From IMG/VR virus record IMGVR_UViG_3300047174_000068, positions 1 to 27,981 of that record: DNA of 27,981 nt; one strand, 5' to 3'. This stretch comes from a virus. Below, in pieces: positions 1-8,972 of the stretch; the stretch's first letter is position 1, and every line of letters begins with the position of its first letter. The notes under the pieces are model-generated. The model saw nothing but the letters and a program-made list of their open reading frames with translations, did not search any database and had not been told where the DNA came from. The position numbers and the translations under genes are program-made.

Positions 1-2712
1 AGGCAGTGCGTCGCGCATCTGCTTCATGGCATCGGCACGCGTGGATGATTTGTCGGAAGACGTCGCCGCGGTCCCGATCGGTTCAGCCGCTTCGCCCGGC
101 GACACATATGCTTCGCCTTTTACACGCGCGACAGCGGCTTGCATTTTGGCCTTTTGCTGCGCGCGCTTGGCGGCGGCCTGAGCCTTGAGCTGTTCTACTT
201 TGGACAGCGGCAGCGCGATCGGTTTTTTGGTGTCGCCCGACTGCGTCCATTGCTTGAACTCGTCAAACGGCATCTCGGTAATAGCGCCCATGCGCTTGGG
301 ACCGGACCCGTCCGAAAAACCGTTGTGGTAAGTAGCGATAGCATCCTGTTTGCTATCGAAACCGATCATCGCCTTGTGTTCGTCGAATTTGCCTGTGGCC
401 GGATCTTTCTGGTCGACCACGTAAACCGGCTTGCCGGCCGCGCCCTCGGCGCTGCCTGGTTTCACATACACATCGACGTGGTCGCCATCTGCGCCGGTCG
501 TGCCCCTGATGTATCCGTAGTCGGCCGGCATTTTGACCGACCACGGATTACCATCGGCACCAGTGCCCGACCGGATCGACCCGGCCTTGTTCTCGATCGA
601 CAGGTCGAGACCGCCGACCTTGACGCGCTCCTTGCGATAATTGCCGGCAGCTTTTTGAGCCTCGGTCGGCTCGGTCGGTTCTGTGGTTTCCGAGGGGGCA
701 GGAGTCCGCTCCGGCGTTCCACCGACCGGAGTAGCCCCCTGCCCCGCCGGACCCGCAGCAGCCGCTATCGCCTCGGCGCTCGGTCCCCGCTCAACAGGCG
801 TCCCGTCACCACCCGGAGCTGGTTCTGGTTTTACTACCGTTGTGTTCGCTGCGCCAGGTTTTTCGCCCGACGCGAATTGTGCGAGCAGATCGCCGTGCAT
901 GTCCCTGAGATCGGCGATCTTCATCGCCGCCAAGCCCTTGGGCGGGCTCGGGGACAAATCCTTGATCGCGGCGATCAACTCGGCGCGTGAAGTCGGACCG
1001 GCGGGCTTACTCTCCGCTGCGGGAGTTGGACTTTTAGGTGTGGAGGTCGGACCCGCGGCGACTTGCGCGGTTGGTGCTTCCGGCGCTCCCGGCGGGCCGC
1101 CCCCCGGCGGTTTGTTGATCTGCGTGCGCGAGTTAACGTCGATGCCGGGGGGCGGCCCCTGGTCGATCTGCGCCCGGCCTGTGGCCGGCACGTTGATCGT
1201 GGACGGCGGACGCGACGGCCCAGGCAGCGCCAAAGGCGGTTGCTCAGGCGCGCTCGGCTGCGGCTGCGCGAATATATCGCCTTGGCCCGGTTGCCGGTTG
1301 GCGGTGGGGTTGTCGCCGAACAAAGTCGTCTGGCCCGGCACTGCCTGTCCGGGTGCCGGTTCAGCGGGCGCGGGCGCCGGTGGCGGCCCCTGCGGGTTGC
1401 GCCCCAAAAGATCACCCTGCTGCGGCGTCGGTGGCAGGTCCAGACTACCCTGCGTGGCATCCTCGGGCAGACCCAGCGCGGTCTTGAGCGCGGCACTCGC
1501 CGCGGGCGTCACGGGTTCCTGGTCGACCTGCGCCGGGTTCTCGATCTCCGGGGTCTTGCCGTGAGTGCGGAACACACCGGCTCCCGCACCCAGGATCGCA
1601 CCACCCAGCGCACCGCCCGCGCCGGCCTCGGCTATCGCACCGGGGTCGTAGCCTTGTCTCAGGCCCGCCTGCTGCTGCGCGCTCTGGTTGATCCCCTCGT
1701 CGGCCGCCGCCTGGCCGCCCATCGTGGCGGCGCCCTCGGCAGCGCCGATGCCGAACCGCGCCAACGCGCTACGCTCGGCCGCGCCTGGAACACCGGCAGC
1801 GAGACCTTCACCGAGTAGACCGCCGCTGATCGCACCGGCCGCAAAATGTTCGGCCGCGAATGTCGGCGCGATCGCTGCAATAAGCTGTTTGCGCGCATCG
1901 GCATCGGACGCCCCGGTGTCGCGAAGATGCTTGTAAACGTCGGACTGGTTTAATTCGTCTTCTTTTGCGTTGTCGATCTCATCGACAAGCGAATTATACG
2001 CCTCGCCCATATCGAGCGTGCCGAACGAGCCCGCTGTCGTGCCGACGCGCGCCGCGGTCCCTGCCGCTGCCGCCGCACCCTCGGTGAGCACACCACCTAG
2101 AACCTTGGTGACCGCTTTGCCAACCAGGCCGCCCGGCAGCACTGCAAGCGCCGCCTGCGGAACGAGCCCCGCGACCGTGGCACCAATGTAGCTTTTCCAG
2201 CTTACGTCGCGGCCGGGCGATGGCGCGTCGGGGTCGAACAGGCTGGATTTGAGCGATGCCTGCGCCTCATCCGAGAGGCCGCCGATCGTGTCCTCGATAT
2301 GTTGTTGCAGCGCCTGCTTGCTGCGGTCGATCACGGCCGCGATCTGTGGATCTGCGCCGAGTTTATCTGCCGCGTATTTTGCAGCGCCAAGCGCCGCCTG
2401 GCCCATGCCGAGAGTGCCGGCCCAGACCTCGTCGCCGAACGCACGCAGGCCGGAGTGACCGCCCTCGGTGCTCGTGCCGCCGGCATAGTCCTCGGTGTAG
2501 GCGCTGTCGTCTTGTGGCTGACTAGCATCGCCGGGGTCGAAATTAGCGCCGAATTGCTGCGGTTGACTTCCTATCGTGGTAGGCAGCGCCTGATTAGGTG
2601 CCGGTTCGGGCATCGCGCGATAGCCCTGCCCGGCCGCGATCTCGGCCTGCTCCATATAATAATCATCGGGCGGTGCGCTGGCGTTGGTGCCTTGACCGAG
2701 AGCGCCGCTCAT
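1..2712 (-). CDS. Giant polyvalent virion protein, pyrophosphatase-like region, C-end beyond window
   Basis: An uninterrupted reading frame of 904 codons starts at ATG 2712 and runs off the left edge; I checked every codon for stops. The stop of the upstream gene (2713-2715) directly touches the ATG and no clear ribosome-binding site precedes it, so translation is probably coupled. Residues about 170-225 and two later stretches are Gly/Ala-rich and hydrophobic, like membrane-active internal virion proteins. Residues about 400-690 are Pro/Gly/Ala-rich linker. Around residues 690-830 lies a compact domain with D742-G-D-H-V-D747-V, which fits the soluble inorganic pyrophosphatase signature D-x-D-[PE]-x-D except for His at the Pro/Glu position. 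Such domains are known from the large polyvalent proteins of phages and conjugative elements, which are delivered with the DNA. Role inferred: injected with the genome. The rest of the protein cannot be judged here. Confidence 0.8.
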   Translation of the reverse strand, partial: MSGALGQGTNASAPPDDYYMEQAEIAAGQGYRAMPEPAPNQALPTTIGSQPQQFGANFDPGDASQPQDDSAYTEDYAGGTSTEGGHSGLRAFGDEVWAGTLGMGQAALGAAKYAADKLGADPQIAAVIDRSKQALQQHIEDTIGGLSDEAQASLKSSLFDPDAPSPGRDVSWKSYIGATVAGLVPQAALAVLPGGLVGKAVTKVLGGVLTEGAAAAAGTAARVGTTAGSFGTLDMGEAYNSLVDEIDNAKEDELNQSDVYKHLRDTGASDADARKQLIAAIAPTFAAEHFAAGAISGGLLGEGLAAGVPGAAERSALARFGIGAAEGAATMGGQAAADEGINQSAQQQAGLRQGYDPGAIAEAGAGGALGGAILGAGAGVFRTHGKTPEIENPAQVDQEPVTPAASAALKTALGLPEDATQGSLDLPPTPQQGDLLGRNPQGPPPAPAPAEPAPGQAVPGQTTLFGDNPTANRQPGQGDIFAQPQPSAPEQPPLALPGPSRPPSTINVPATGRAQIDQGPPPGIDVNSRTQINKPPGGGPPGAPEAPTAQVAAGPTSTPKSPTPAAESKPAGPTSRAELIAAIKDLSPSPPKGLAAMKIADLRDMHGDLLAQFASGEKPGAANTTVVKPEPAPGGDGTPVERGPSAEAIAAAAGPAGQGATPVGGTPERTPAPSETTEPTEPTEAQKAAGNYRKERVKVGGLDLSIENKAGSIRSGTGADGNPWSVKMPADYGYIRGTTGADGDHVDVYVKPGSAEGAAGKPVYVVDQKDPATGKFDEHKAMIGFDSKQDAIATYHNGFSDGSGPKRMGAITEMPFDEFKQWTQSGDTKKPIALPLSKVEQLKAQAAAKRAQQKAKMQAAVARVKGEAYVSPGEAAEPIGTAATSSDKSSTRADAMKQMRDALP
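316..326. repeat. Dispersed palindrome, one mismatch
   Basis: AAAAC-C-GTTGT followed by GGT; read as Tyr-His-Asn-Gly in the giant gene, a different frame from most intragenic copies. Confidence 0.45.
833..843. repeat. Dispersed palindrome, exact
   Basis: ACTAC-C-GTTGT; translated as Thr-Thr-Val-Val in the linker of the giant gene. Confidence 0.7.
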
Positions 2713-5700
2713 TTAGTTCAATGCCGAGTTGTTGGCTTGCTGGAAGCCAGGGCTGGAAGGGTGCCCGATGGTCGGGGCGGGTAGTGCGCGGCGCGGCGGC
2801 GCTGCCAGCTTCATGGTCTGCGCGAGCATACGGGACGTGCCTGGCGACAGATGTGCTACCGTCTGACCGTTTTTGTCGACCAGGATGCCGGACCCGTCCT
2901 GCGGGTTCATACGCATATGATAACCACCTGAATAGAGATGCCCGGCGACAAAGTCGGCTTCCTGCGTGCCTTTGCCGTTCATGCCGCGCAAATCACCAAA
3001 CACGGCGCGGGCAGCGGCGTTCTGTGTCGGATCGCCGATGGCGGCTACCGTGGGTGTGATCGCCGGCTTGCCCAGCTCCGCGTTGATCGTTTTCTGATCG
3101 GCCGGCACGCCATTGCTGCCCAGCGCACCCTTGCCCGACCGGATCGCCGCCGCATCTATCGTGGCGTCCGCGCGCGTCGTGGCGTTGGACTGGCTGGTGG
3201 CGTTTCTCGCGAGTGACTCGGCGTATTTTGCTCGTGTAGCCTCGCGGCGTGCCTCGACCATATCGCCGAGATAATTGCCGTGCTGCTGATAGAACGATGT
3301 CTGTGCGGCCGACTGCGCGTGCTGGTCCATGAGCTGGAGCGCCTTGTTCGGATCGCGCGTCTGGATCATCATGCTCGCGACCGCGCCCGGCGTGATCTGA
3401 AACGCCTTGCCAATCGGTTTGCCCGTGTTTTCATCGAGACGCTCGGCCCAGACCTGACCTTTATCATCCACGCCGAAACGACCCATCGTGCCATCCGGCA
3501 TGAACGCGTGCGCTTTGGCGAGGAATTGCGCGGCACTGACACCGTCGCCGGCCTGGAGCGCACCATAGGCACCACGCAAATTCTCGCTCATGCCCTGATG
3601 CTGGATCTGGTAAACCATGTCGCGAACCTGCATCGCGGAGTTGACGTCACCCTTGGACAGAAAATCCGCCATGAGATTTGTCTCGGAAGCAGTCCAGGTG
3701 CGCGTGAGCGGTATGTTCGGGTTTGCTTGCGCGAGCATGCGGATCACGCCGTTCGGACCTTCTTTCTGCGCCGCGGCGGCGATGGCGTCGGCGCTCGGCG
3801 TTTGCACCGGCGGGGCAAAGTTTTTCGGCGCGTCGCCGTTGAAAACTTTTAGCGCATAGTCGTAGGCATGCTGCGTCGCGGGGTTGGAGAAATCACCTTT
3901 GGCGACTGCGGCAGCCGCACCTGGCCCACCGTTGTAAGCGACCGCTTTGAGAAACGGATCAAGGCCGGCGACGGCCGGCGTGTTGTAGTAGCGTGCGGCC
4001 AGCTCTGCACCGCCGGCGACCGTGTCGGGATTGATCTCGTGTTTTGGATCAATCGAGTCGCGGGTCGCCGAATTGATCTGGAACGGCCCCATATCGGTTG
4101 TGCCATTGGCGTTGTAATTGCGGATCGGTTGCCCGTTTGATCCCAACACGACTTTTGTCGGGTCATCACCGCTTAGCGCCATTCCGCTTTCGACGTTCCA
4201 GTTTGCGGCGAGCATATCGGGCGGGACGTTGTATTTATGCGCAATCGCATCAATCGTTTGTGCGACGCGAGGGGCACGATCGTTCACAGCCGCCCAAGGA
4301 CGTCCGTCCACGCCGGGTGTCGGATAGGCGACCGGGGCCTCGCTCGCAACGCTCGGGCCTTTCTGGTCAGGTGTTACTTTGGCAGCCGGCGCCGGCTCTG
4401 TTGTCGTTGTGCCTCCCGGCGCCGTAATGGCGCCCTTGGCAGCAGGCGCTGATGCGGTGTTTGCCGTGGCCGCTTGTTTGGCGGGAGCTGGCGCGTCGGC
4501 CGCCGCATCTTTTGGGCTGGCGTCTTGCGGCTCCTTATTCGCGCCCTCAAGCCAATTCAACGCACTTTTGGCGGCGCCAATAGCGCCCGTAACGATTTTC
4601 TCCGGGTGATACACGCCCGGCCCATCAATCAATCCATCGCTCGATTTCGCGTCGCTTCCGTCATCTGTTTTTGCCGGCGGCAGAACGCGTGTGCCGGGTG
4701 GCAACGAGCCTTTGGGCTCGTCGGCGTAGGCTGTCCCGACCGGGTTCAGAGCACCCAGAATTTTCGACCCGATGCTGGCGCTCGGTGTGGGTTGCGCGGG
4801 TTGCACGGGCTGCGCGATCTGGTTCGTGCTCGGCGGCAGCATGGTAGCGCCAGGTTGGAGCATGCCGCGCGCGCGGTCTTGCTGGAGTGGGACAGAGTCA
4901 CCGGCGGCCGGCGCCGGATAGGTCATGCCCTGCTGCGCGGGCGCCTGGGTCATCGTCGCGCCGGGCTGGAGCATCCCTTGCGCACGAGCCTGGCGCATCT
5001 GCGGCGTGTCGGCCGCCTGGGGCGCAGGGTATTGCTGGTTCGGCACGTCCGGTGCCGCCGCGTCCGGGCCTTGCGACAAAGGCGCTCCCTGCGGCTGCCC
5101 TGGCAGCGCCGATGCCGCACCGGCAGTTTGATACATTCCTGGTTGTTGTGGTGGTTGCCCTGGCTGCGACGGTTGAGCAGGTGGGTTGGTTGGGAGTGCC
5201 TGGCCGGGCGCCGGGTCGCCGGGCATGCGCTGCGGCGGCGAGGACAACGACTCAGGTGTCGGCTGCTCGTCGGACGATGGTGGTGTCGTGCTCTGCGGCT
5301 GCGGCTGGCCCAGCGGCGGAGTAACGCTCGCGGTCGCCAGAGGGATGGCGGAACTCCCTACCGTAGTGAGATCCTTATCCATGTCGGCGCTGATTGACGC
5401 CGGCGTCCATATCTCAGTGCCGGTCGACGAGCCCTGCTTGCCCGTGCCGGCGCCCGCGGTGCTCGCCTGCGTAGTCTTTGGTAACGACGTGAGCGGCTGG
5501 GATATAACCGGCGCTACAGGCGCAGTCGATTGCGTCGGCGGGGACACCGTGGCCGCGGGCTGCCCATACCCACCATCCGACGTGGTGTCGATCTGGGTGG
5601 TGGATGCTTGAGCCTGGGGGTTTTGTTGCTGGTTTGCGTCGGCGGCAGCGATCTCAGCCGCGACACCCTGCGCATCCTGGTTCATGCGCACTTCTTGGTC

Positions 5701-5784
5701 GTATTCAAAATTCGCCTGGCGCGCGCGCTGGCCCGAACCATAAGCGTCCCAGAAATCAGCCCCGATGTTTGGATAAATGCCCAT
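2713..5784 (-). CDS. Virion-associated lytic transglycosylase / ejection protein
   Basis: 1023 aa. The N-terminal half (residues about 40-500) is low complexity, rich in Pro, Gln and Ala, with a repeated GMLQPGATM peptide. Residues about 505-640 form a soluble-lytic-transglycosylase (SLT) domain: catalytic Glu in the NVESG motif (E532), MGPFQIN (565-571) and the AYNGGPG motif (616-622). Known for the family: cleaves the MurNAc-GlcNAc bond of peptidoglycan. In podophages this domain sits on internal virion proteins that open a path through the wall during DNA ejection. The C-terminal third is helical and resembles the non-enzymatic part of such proteins. ATG 5784 lies 10 nt after the stop of the previous gene, with AGGA overlapping that stop. 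The stop TAA abuts the next ATG. A copy of the dispersed palindrome (5357-5367) lies in the N-terminal linker. Confidence 0.88.
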   Translation of the reverse strand: MGIYPNIGADFWDAYGSGQRARQANFEYDQEVRMNQDAQGVAAEIAAADANQQQNPQAQASTTQIDTTSDGGYGQPAATVSPPTQSTAPVAPVISQPLTSLPKTTQASTAGAGTGKQGSSTGTEIWTPASISADMDKDLTTVGSSAIPLATASVTPPLGQPQPQSTTPPSSDEQPTPESLSSPPQRMPGDPAPGQALPTNPPAQPSQPGQPPQQPGMYQTAGAASALPGQPQGAPLSQGPDAAAPDVPNQQYPAPQAADTPQMRQARAQGMLQPGATMTQAPAQQGMTYPAPAAGDSVPLQQDRARGMLQPGATMLPPSTNQIAQPVQPAQPTPSASIGSKILGALNPVGTAYADEPKGSLPPGTRVLPPAKTDDGSDAKSSDGLIDGPGVYHPEKIVTGAIGAAKSALNWLEGANKEPQDASPKDAAADAPAPAKQAATANTASAPAAKGAITAPGGTTTTEPAPAAKVTPDQKGPSVASEAPVAYPTPGVDGRPWAAVNDRAPRVAQTIDAIAHKYNVPPDMLAANWNVESGMALSGDDPTKVVLGSNGQPIRNYNANGTTDMGPFQINSATRDSIDPKHEINPDTVAGGAELAARYYNTPAVAGLDPFLKAVAYNGGPGAAAAVAKGDFSNPATQHAYDYALKVFNGDAPKNFAPPVQTPSADAIAAAAQKEGPNGVIRMLAQANPNIPLTRTWTASETNLMADFLSKGDVNSAMQVRDMVYQIQHQGMSENLRGAYGALQAGDGVSAAQFLAKAHAFMPDGTMGRFGVDDKGQVWAERLDENTGKPIGKAFQITPGAVASMMIQTRDPNKALQLMDQHAQSAAQTSFYQQHGNYLGDMVEARREATRAKYAESLARNATSQSNATTRADATIDAAAIRSGKGALGSNGVPADQKTINAELGKPAITPTVAAIGDPTQNAAARAVFGDLRGMNGKGTQEADFVAGHLYSGGYHMRMNPQDGSGILVDKNGQTVAHLSPGTSRMLAQTMKLAAPPRRALPAPTIGHPSSPGFQQANNSALN
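5357..5367. repeat. Dispersed palindrome, one mismatch
   Basis: CCTAC-C-GTAGT inside the transglycosylase gene. The 19 bp 5355-5373 are identical to 11395-11413, where the same sequence is a leader. Confidence 0.6.
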
Positions 5785-5794
5785 TTAGGTGGTC

Positions 5795-6721
5795 CTAATA
5801 ATACTGGCCTGTGTTCGCGTCGGGTTGCTCTTGCGCGCTACTACCACTCGACCCGCCGAACATTCCGCCGACCATCGACCCCAAGCCGCCGAACCCGCCG
5901 GCGCCCATTCCCAGGCCCAGCGCACCACCCCCGAAGCTCGCGATATCGTTCCAGAAACTCGCGGTGTTCTGGTTGTCCAGCTCGGCACCCTGGAGCCCGT
6001 TGTTGAAACCCATGTTGAGCCCGCTCATCGCGCCCGAGTTGGCGCTGATCGCCGAGTTGCCGAACGTGGCTGCGCCCGTGCTGGCACTGGCACCTGAACT
6101 GAGCGCGCTCGATGCCGCGCCGATGCCCGAGGCCCCTGCCCCGCTCGACGCACCGATGCCCGAGGTCACGCCGCTCAGCACCCCCTCCCCTAACTGCGCA
6201 GCCGCTTCCTGGAGCTGGAGCCCGGTGTTTTGGGTGTTGATGCGCGACTGTGTGCCGGCCGCCGCGGTCGCCGCCGCCTCGCTGATCGACGTGCCAAGAT
6301 CGAGCGCCCCGAACCGGGTCTGACTCGGGTCTATCCCGTAAGACTCCAGATTTTGCAGCGCGGTGTTTTTCTGCGCGCCGACCGAATTGGCGACGTCGGC
6401 CTCCGCCTGGCCGGCGTTGAGATTTTGCTGCGCGGTCGAGTCGTAATTCTCCGCCGTGTTTACAAATTGATCGTCGAGCGGCTGATAAACATCTTTATAT
6501 TGCTCGTAAGCGTTCTCCGCTTCCTCGTTGCCGAGGGTCGCGTTGGCTTCCTGGGTCTGCTCGTTCTGCGCGATATACGGTTCTTCGTTCGCATATTGCT
6601 TTTGCGCGAATTGATATTCCTGTTGTTGCAGGGCCAGATCCTGCTGCGCGATATTGGTGTCCGCCTGGATCAGCGGCGTGTAATTTGGCGTCGCCGGCGC
6701 CGATTGTTTCCCGCCACCCAT
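5795..6721 (-). CDS. Internal virion (DNA ejection) protein, T7 gp14-like role
   Basis: 308 aa. The first 150 residues are Gln/Glu/Ala-rich and helical (AQQDLALQQQEYQFAQKQY region), followed by a conserved-looking ESYGIDPSQTRF stretch, an Ala-rich segment, and a Gly/Ala/Ser-rich C-terminal third with a hydrophobic glycine run (about residues 265-295) that could enter a membrane. This layout is typical of small podophage internal proteins that form a trans-envelope channel during ejection. Assignment rests on composition, the GIDPS-type motif and position between tail and SLT genes, not on a catalytic motif. ATG 6721 shares its A with the upstream TGA (TGATG), so translation is coupled. Confidence 0.6.
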   Translation of the reverse strand: MGGGKQSAPATPNYTPLIQADTNIAQQDLALQQQEYQFAQKQYANEEPYIAQNEQTQEANATLGNEEAENAYEQYKDVYQPLDDQFVNTAENYDSTAQQNLNAGQAEADVANSVGAQKNTALQNLESYGIDPSQTRFGALDLGTSISEAAATAAAGTQSRINTQNTGLQLQEAAAQLGEGVLSGVTSGIGASSGAGASGIGAASSALSSGASASTGAATFGNSAISANSGAMSGLNMGFNNGLQGAELDNQNTASFWNDIASFGGGALGLGMGAGGFGGLGSMVGGMFGGSSGSSAQEQPDANTGQYY

Positions 6722-7182
6722 CAGGCGATCACCGGCTTGGGTGCCCAGAGCTTGCAGTTATGCTTGAGCCAGCGGCATTGATGCCGTTCCATGCTGAGTA
6801 TGATCAGGTCGCCATCCGGCACGGCATGTTTGATGCGCCCCTCGATCTGGAAACCTGCCCGGAGGTCTTGGGCCATGGCGATCTCATTGGTGGACGCGAC
6901 CGCGGCGATGACCTTGCGCACCGCGAGCTGGTTGAACGCGTAATCGAAAATCGTCCACATCAGGTCGCGCGAGCACCAGCGCGGGTCATCACCCGCCATG
7001 TGGACCTGGATGCTGGCGTGCAGGTAGCCCGAGAACACGAACCCGCCCAGACGGGTCTGACCGCGGTGAGCCATGAACACCACGTCGATGCCGGGAACGA
7101 ACACCCCGCTGGCGCGCGACATGACCCACTCGCCGTCGCCGGCGTGGTTGACGCGGATCGCTTTCACTACGGTAGTGGTCAT
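6721..7182 (-). CDS. GNAT-fold acetyltransferase-like protein in the tail module
   Basis: 153 aa. The C-terminal half has the N-acetyltransferase pattern: an RKVIAAVASTNEIAMAQDL stretch with a conserved Asn and helix, then GFQIEGRIKHAVPDGDLIILSMER, corresponding to the last strands of the fold (about residues 92-135). GNAT enzymes transfer an acetyl group from acetyl-CoA to amines; related genes are common next to podophage tail and ejection genes but their target is unknown. The start codon is followed at once by a copy of the dispersed palindrome (7166-7176), so the protein begins MTTTVVK. AGGGG about 6 nt upstream supports ATG 7182. The gene is 16 nt from the upstream stop and overlaps the next start by one base. 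Confidence 0.65.
   Translation of the reverse strand: MTTTVVKAIRVNHAGDGEWVMSRASGVFVPGIDVVFMAHRGQTRLGGFVFSGYLHASIQVHMAGDDPRWCSRDLMWTIFDYAFNQLAVRKVIAAVASTNEIAMAQDLRAGFQIEGRIKHAVPDGDLIILSMERHQCRWLKHNCKLWAPKPVIA
7166..7176. repeat. Dispersed palindrome, exact
   Basis: ACTAC-G-GTAGT followed by GGT; codons 2-6 of the GNAT-like gene, directly after its ATG. Confidence 0.75.
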
Positions 7183-7198
7183 GGAAGACCCCTATAGC

Positions 7199-8032
7199 TC
7201 AGGCGCTCACTCCGTTCCAGCACGGAATTGTGCTGGAACCGGGCGTCGTGATGGTGGCGGCGTTTGAGGGCGGGCTTCGACCGCCGGCATTGGTCGCGGT
7301 GAGGTAGTAGGTGTAGCTGGAGTTGATGCTGGTGCCGGTGTCCAGGTAGCTATCGGCGCCAGGCCCGGTATTGACGAGCACGGTGCAGGAGCTGAACGCC
7401 GTGCCCAGACCCGCACCGCGCCAAAGCGTGAGGCTCTCGATCGTGCTGTCTGTGTCGGGGGTCCAGGCGAGTTCGACTTCGGCGCCCACATAAAGCGTCG
7501 CGGTGAGACCGGTCGGGGCGCTCGGCGGCGGAACTGGCGGGGTGTAAGTCGTTACGTCGAAATCAAAAGTAAACATTTCCGGGTTTGGGTAGAATATCGG
7601 GTTTATTTCCAACTGCCCAAAACTCAAAGCCGGGCTTACGTTGTAACTACCCGAAACGGAAGACCCGTTGCATGACACGTTATATGTCATCAACGACGCC
7701 TCGTTTATTTCAAACTCCGCATTTACTATGGCCGTGCTGCTCGAAACCGTTTCGTTAAGAGCAGTTCCCGGAAGCGGGCCGCTCACCGAAATCGTTGTAG
7801 TGTGGCTTGAGTCGGCACCTATACTCTCATACAAAAAGCCGGTTATGTTCGTGCCGCCACCTTCTGGGTATAATTGCAGATATATAGTGTCGATAAATTC
7901 AATCGCTGTTATCGTAACACTCAACGAAATACTGTTCGATGTTTCGCTAAAAGTGCCGGAATAGCTCGTCGGCAGTGTGCCGTTGTTGCTAAGCGTGCCT
8001 GACGCCGAAAGAAGGCTTGTGCTGCCGGACAT
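7199..8032 (-). CDS. Tail fibre-type protein with C-terminal fibronectin III domain
   Basis: 277 aa from ATG 8032, which has AAGGA at 7 nt; that AAGGA overlaps the TAA of the upstream gene. The first 165 residues are Ser/Thr/Gly/Asn-rich and beta-strand-like, with no recognised domain. Residues about 170-270 look like a fibronectin type III module: SAPTGLTA start, a central LTLWRG strand, then SSYTYYLTATNAGGRSPPSN with the usual Tyr pattern. Such modules are common on exposed phage fibre or decoration proteins and may bind carbohydrate. Surface role is inferred from the domain and from the run of fibre genes it belongs to. A longer frame reaching 8077 lacks a ribosome-binding site and overlaps the neighbour, so it was not used. 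Confidence 0.65.
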   Translation of the reverse strand: MSGSTSLLSASGTLSNNGTLPTSYSGTFSETSNSISLSVTITAIEFIDTIYLQLYPEGGGTNITGFLYESIGADSSHTTTISVSGPLPGTALNETVSSSTAIVNAEFEINEASLMTYNVSCNGSSVSGSYNVSPALSFGQLEINPIFYPNPEMFTFDFDVTTYTPPVPPPSAPTGLTATLYVGAEVELAWTPDTDSTIESLTLWRGAGLGTAFSSCTVLVNTGPGADSYLDTGTSINSSYTYYLTATNAGGRSPPSNAATITTPGSSTIPCWNGVSA

Positions 8033-8042
8033 TGTGTGATCC

Positions 8043-8954
8043 TTACGGGGAAGAATACAACCATTGCCACAAATCAACTTCGACGTTCACGTCTTCTGAC
8101 CCGCCGCCCCAAGTCGCGTAGAACTGGTAGCCGTCGCAGCCGACACCCATTCCGGTGATAGTCCCAAATACAGAATATGAAGTGTCGCCCACCCCTATCC
8201 AATTGTTGTTTACGTTGTTGGGCGAGTAATAAAAATCAAGGTTTTCGCCCCCATCACTCAAATGGGCCTTGAACCATCCTGTTTTGGACGCGACAGGAAT
8301 GGCCGTGGGCGTGCTCACCAATGTTTGGCCGTTACTTGAATATAGCCTTAGCTGAACTTCTGCCGCGCCGCTATTTCCCGAGAAACCTACCGCGTAAATT
8401 CCGCTAGTGCCAACCGCAACGATGGCCGCTGAAAAAGCCTGCGGGTTATTCTCTAAGAAAAGCGGGGTAGCTTCTGCCAGCGCGATAACGGTGGCGGAAT
8501 TGGAGTTAGACGTCTGCCATTGGCACGCTAATCCGTTCGTGTTGCCTTGCAAGGGCAAAATGACTTGTAGCGGCCCTCCTGTGACCTGTTCCAAGGTCGC
8601 GGTGCCGATCGTGCTGTTTGCGATCGTGCCGGCTGAAAAATTTGTCGGGCCAGGCGGCGAGAAGGTGGTTGTGGTGCCGAACACCGGGCCGCCCGCAAAG
8701 CTGGCGCCCCCACCCCCACCAGGCAATTCGTTCACCGCGACCTGCTTTGCCACACCGCCGATAATGCCGATCAGGGTGTCAGTGCCGGTGATCGAACTGC
8801 TTGCGGGCAATTCCTCCAGCCCGGCGCTCAGCAAGCTCACGAGCCCCGCCAGCTCGCCGGTGCCCGCACCGCCCCCGTGTGTCACCACTACCGTAGTAGT
8901 CGTGCCCAGCGATGTGGCGGCTGGAAGTGCATCGAGTTCTATCGAGCCAGACAT
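8043..8954 (-). CDS. Putative tail fibre / receptor-binding structural protein
   Basis: 303 aa, not matched to a named family. Residues 1-100 are a Gly/Thr/Ser-rich stalk-like region including a GGGGGASF run; the remaining 200 residues look like a compact beta-rich head (many aromatic residues, ends DLWQWLYSSP), compatible with a fibre tip or a carbohydrate-binding domain. GAGGA a few bases before ATG 8954 supports the start. A palindrome copy (8887-8897) is translated as TTTTVVV near residue 20. It lies between two other fibre-like genes and ends at the Shine-Dalgarno sequence of the next gene. Function is by context only. Confidence 0.55.
   Translation of the reverse strand: MSGSIELDALPAATSLGTTTTVVVTHGGGAGTGELAGLVSLLSAGLEELPASSSITGTDTLIGIIGGVAKQVAVNELPGGGGGASFAGGPVFGTTTTFSPPGPTNFSAGTIANSTIGTATLEQVTGGPLQVILPLQGNTNGLACQWQTSNSNSATVIALAEATPLFLENNPQAFSAAIVAVGTSGIYAVGFSGNSGAAEVQLRLYSSNGQTLVSTPTAIPVASKTGWFKAHLSDGGENLDFYYSPNNVNNNWIGVGDTSYSVFGTITGMGVGCDGYQFYATWGGGSEDVNVEVDLWQWLYSSP
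8887..8897. repeat. Dispersed palindrome, exact
   Basis: ACTAC-C-GTAGT preceded by ACC (reverse orientation of the extended motif); 60 bp inside the fibre gene 8043-8954. Confidence 0.75.
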
Positions 8955-8972
8955 TTCATCCTCATATCACTC

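Noticed and set aside
139-990. Long rightward frames over the giant gene (also 683-1564, 1063-1818, 4474-5397)
   Set aside because: GC-rich shadow frames with Arg/Ala-rich, non-protein-like composition opposite to a continuous real frame.
3925-3935. CCCAC-C-GTTGT near-match to the palindrome
   Set aside because: These bases encode the Tyr-Asn-Gly-Gly motif of the transglycosylase domain, which explains them; no symmetric flank.
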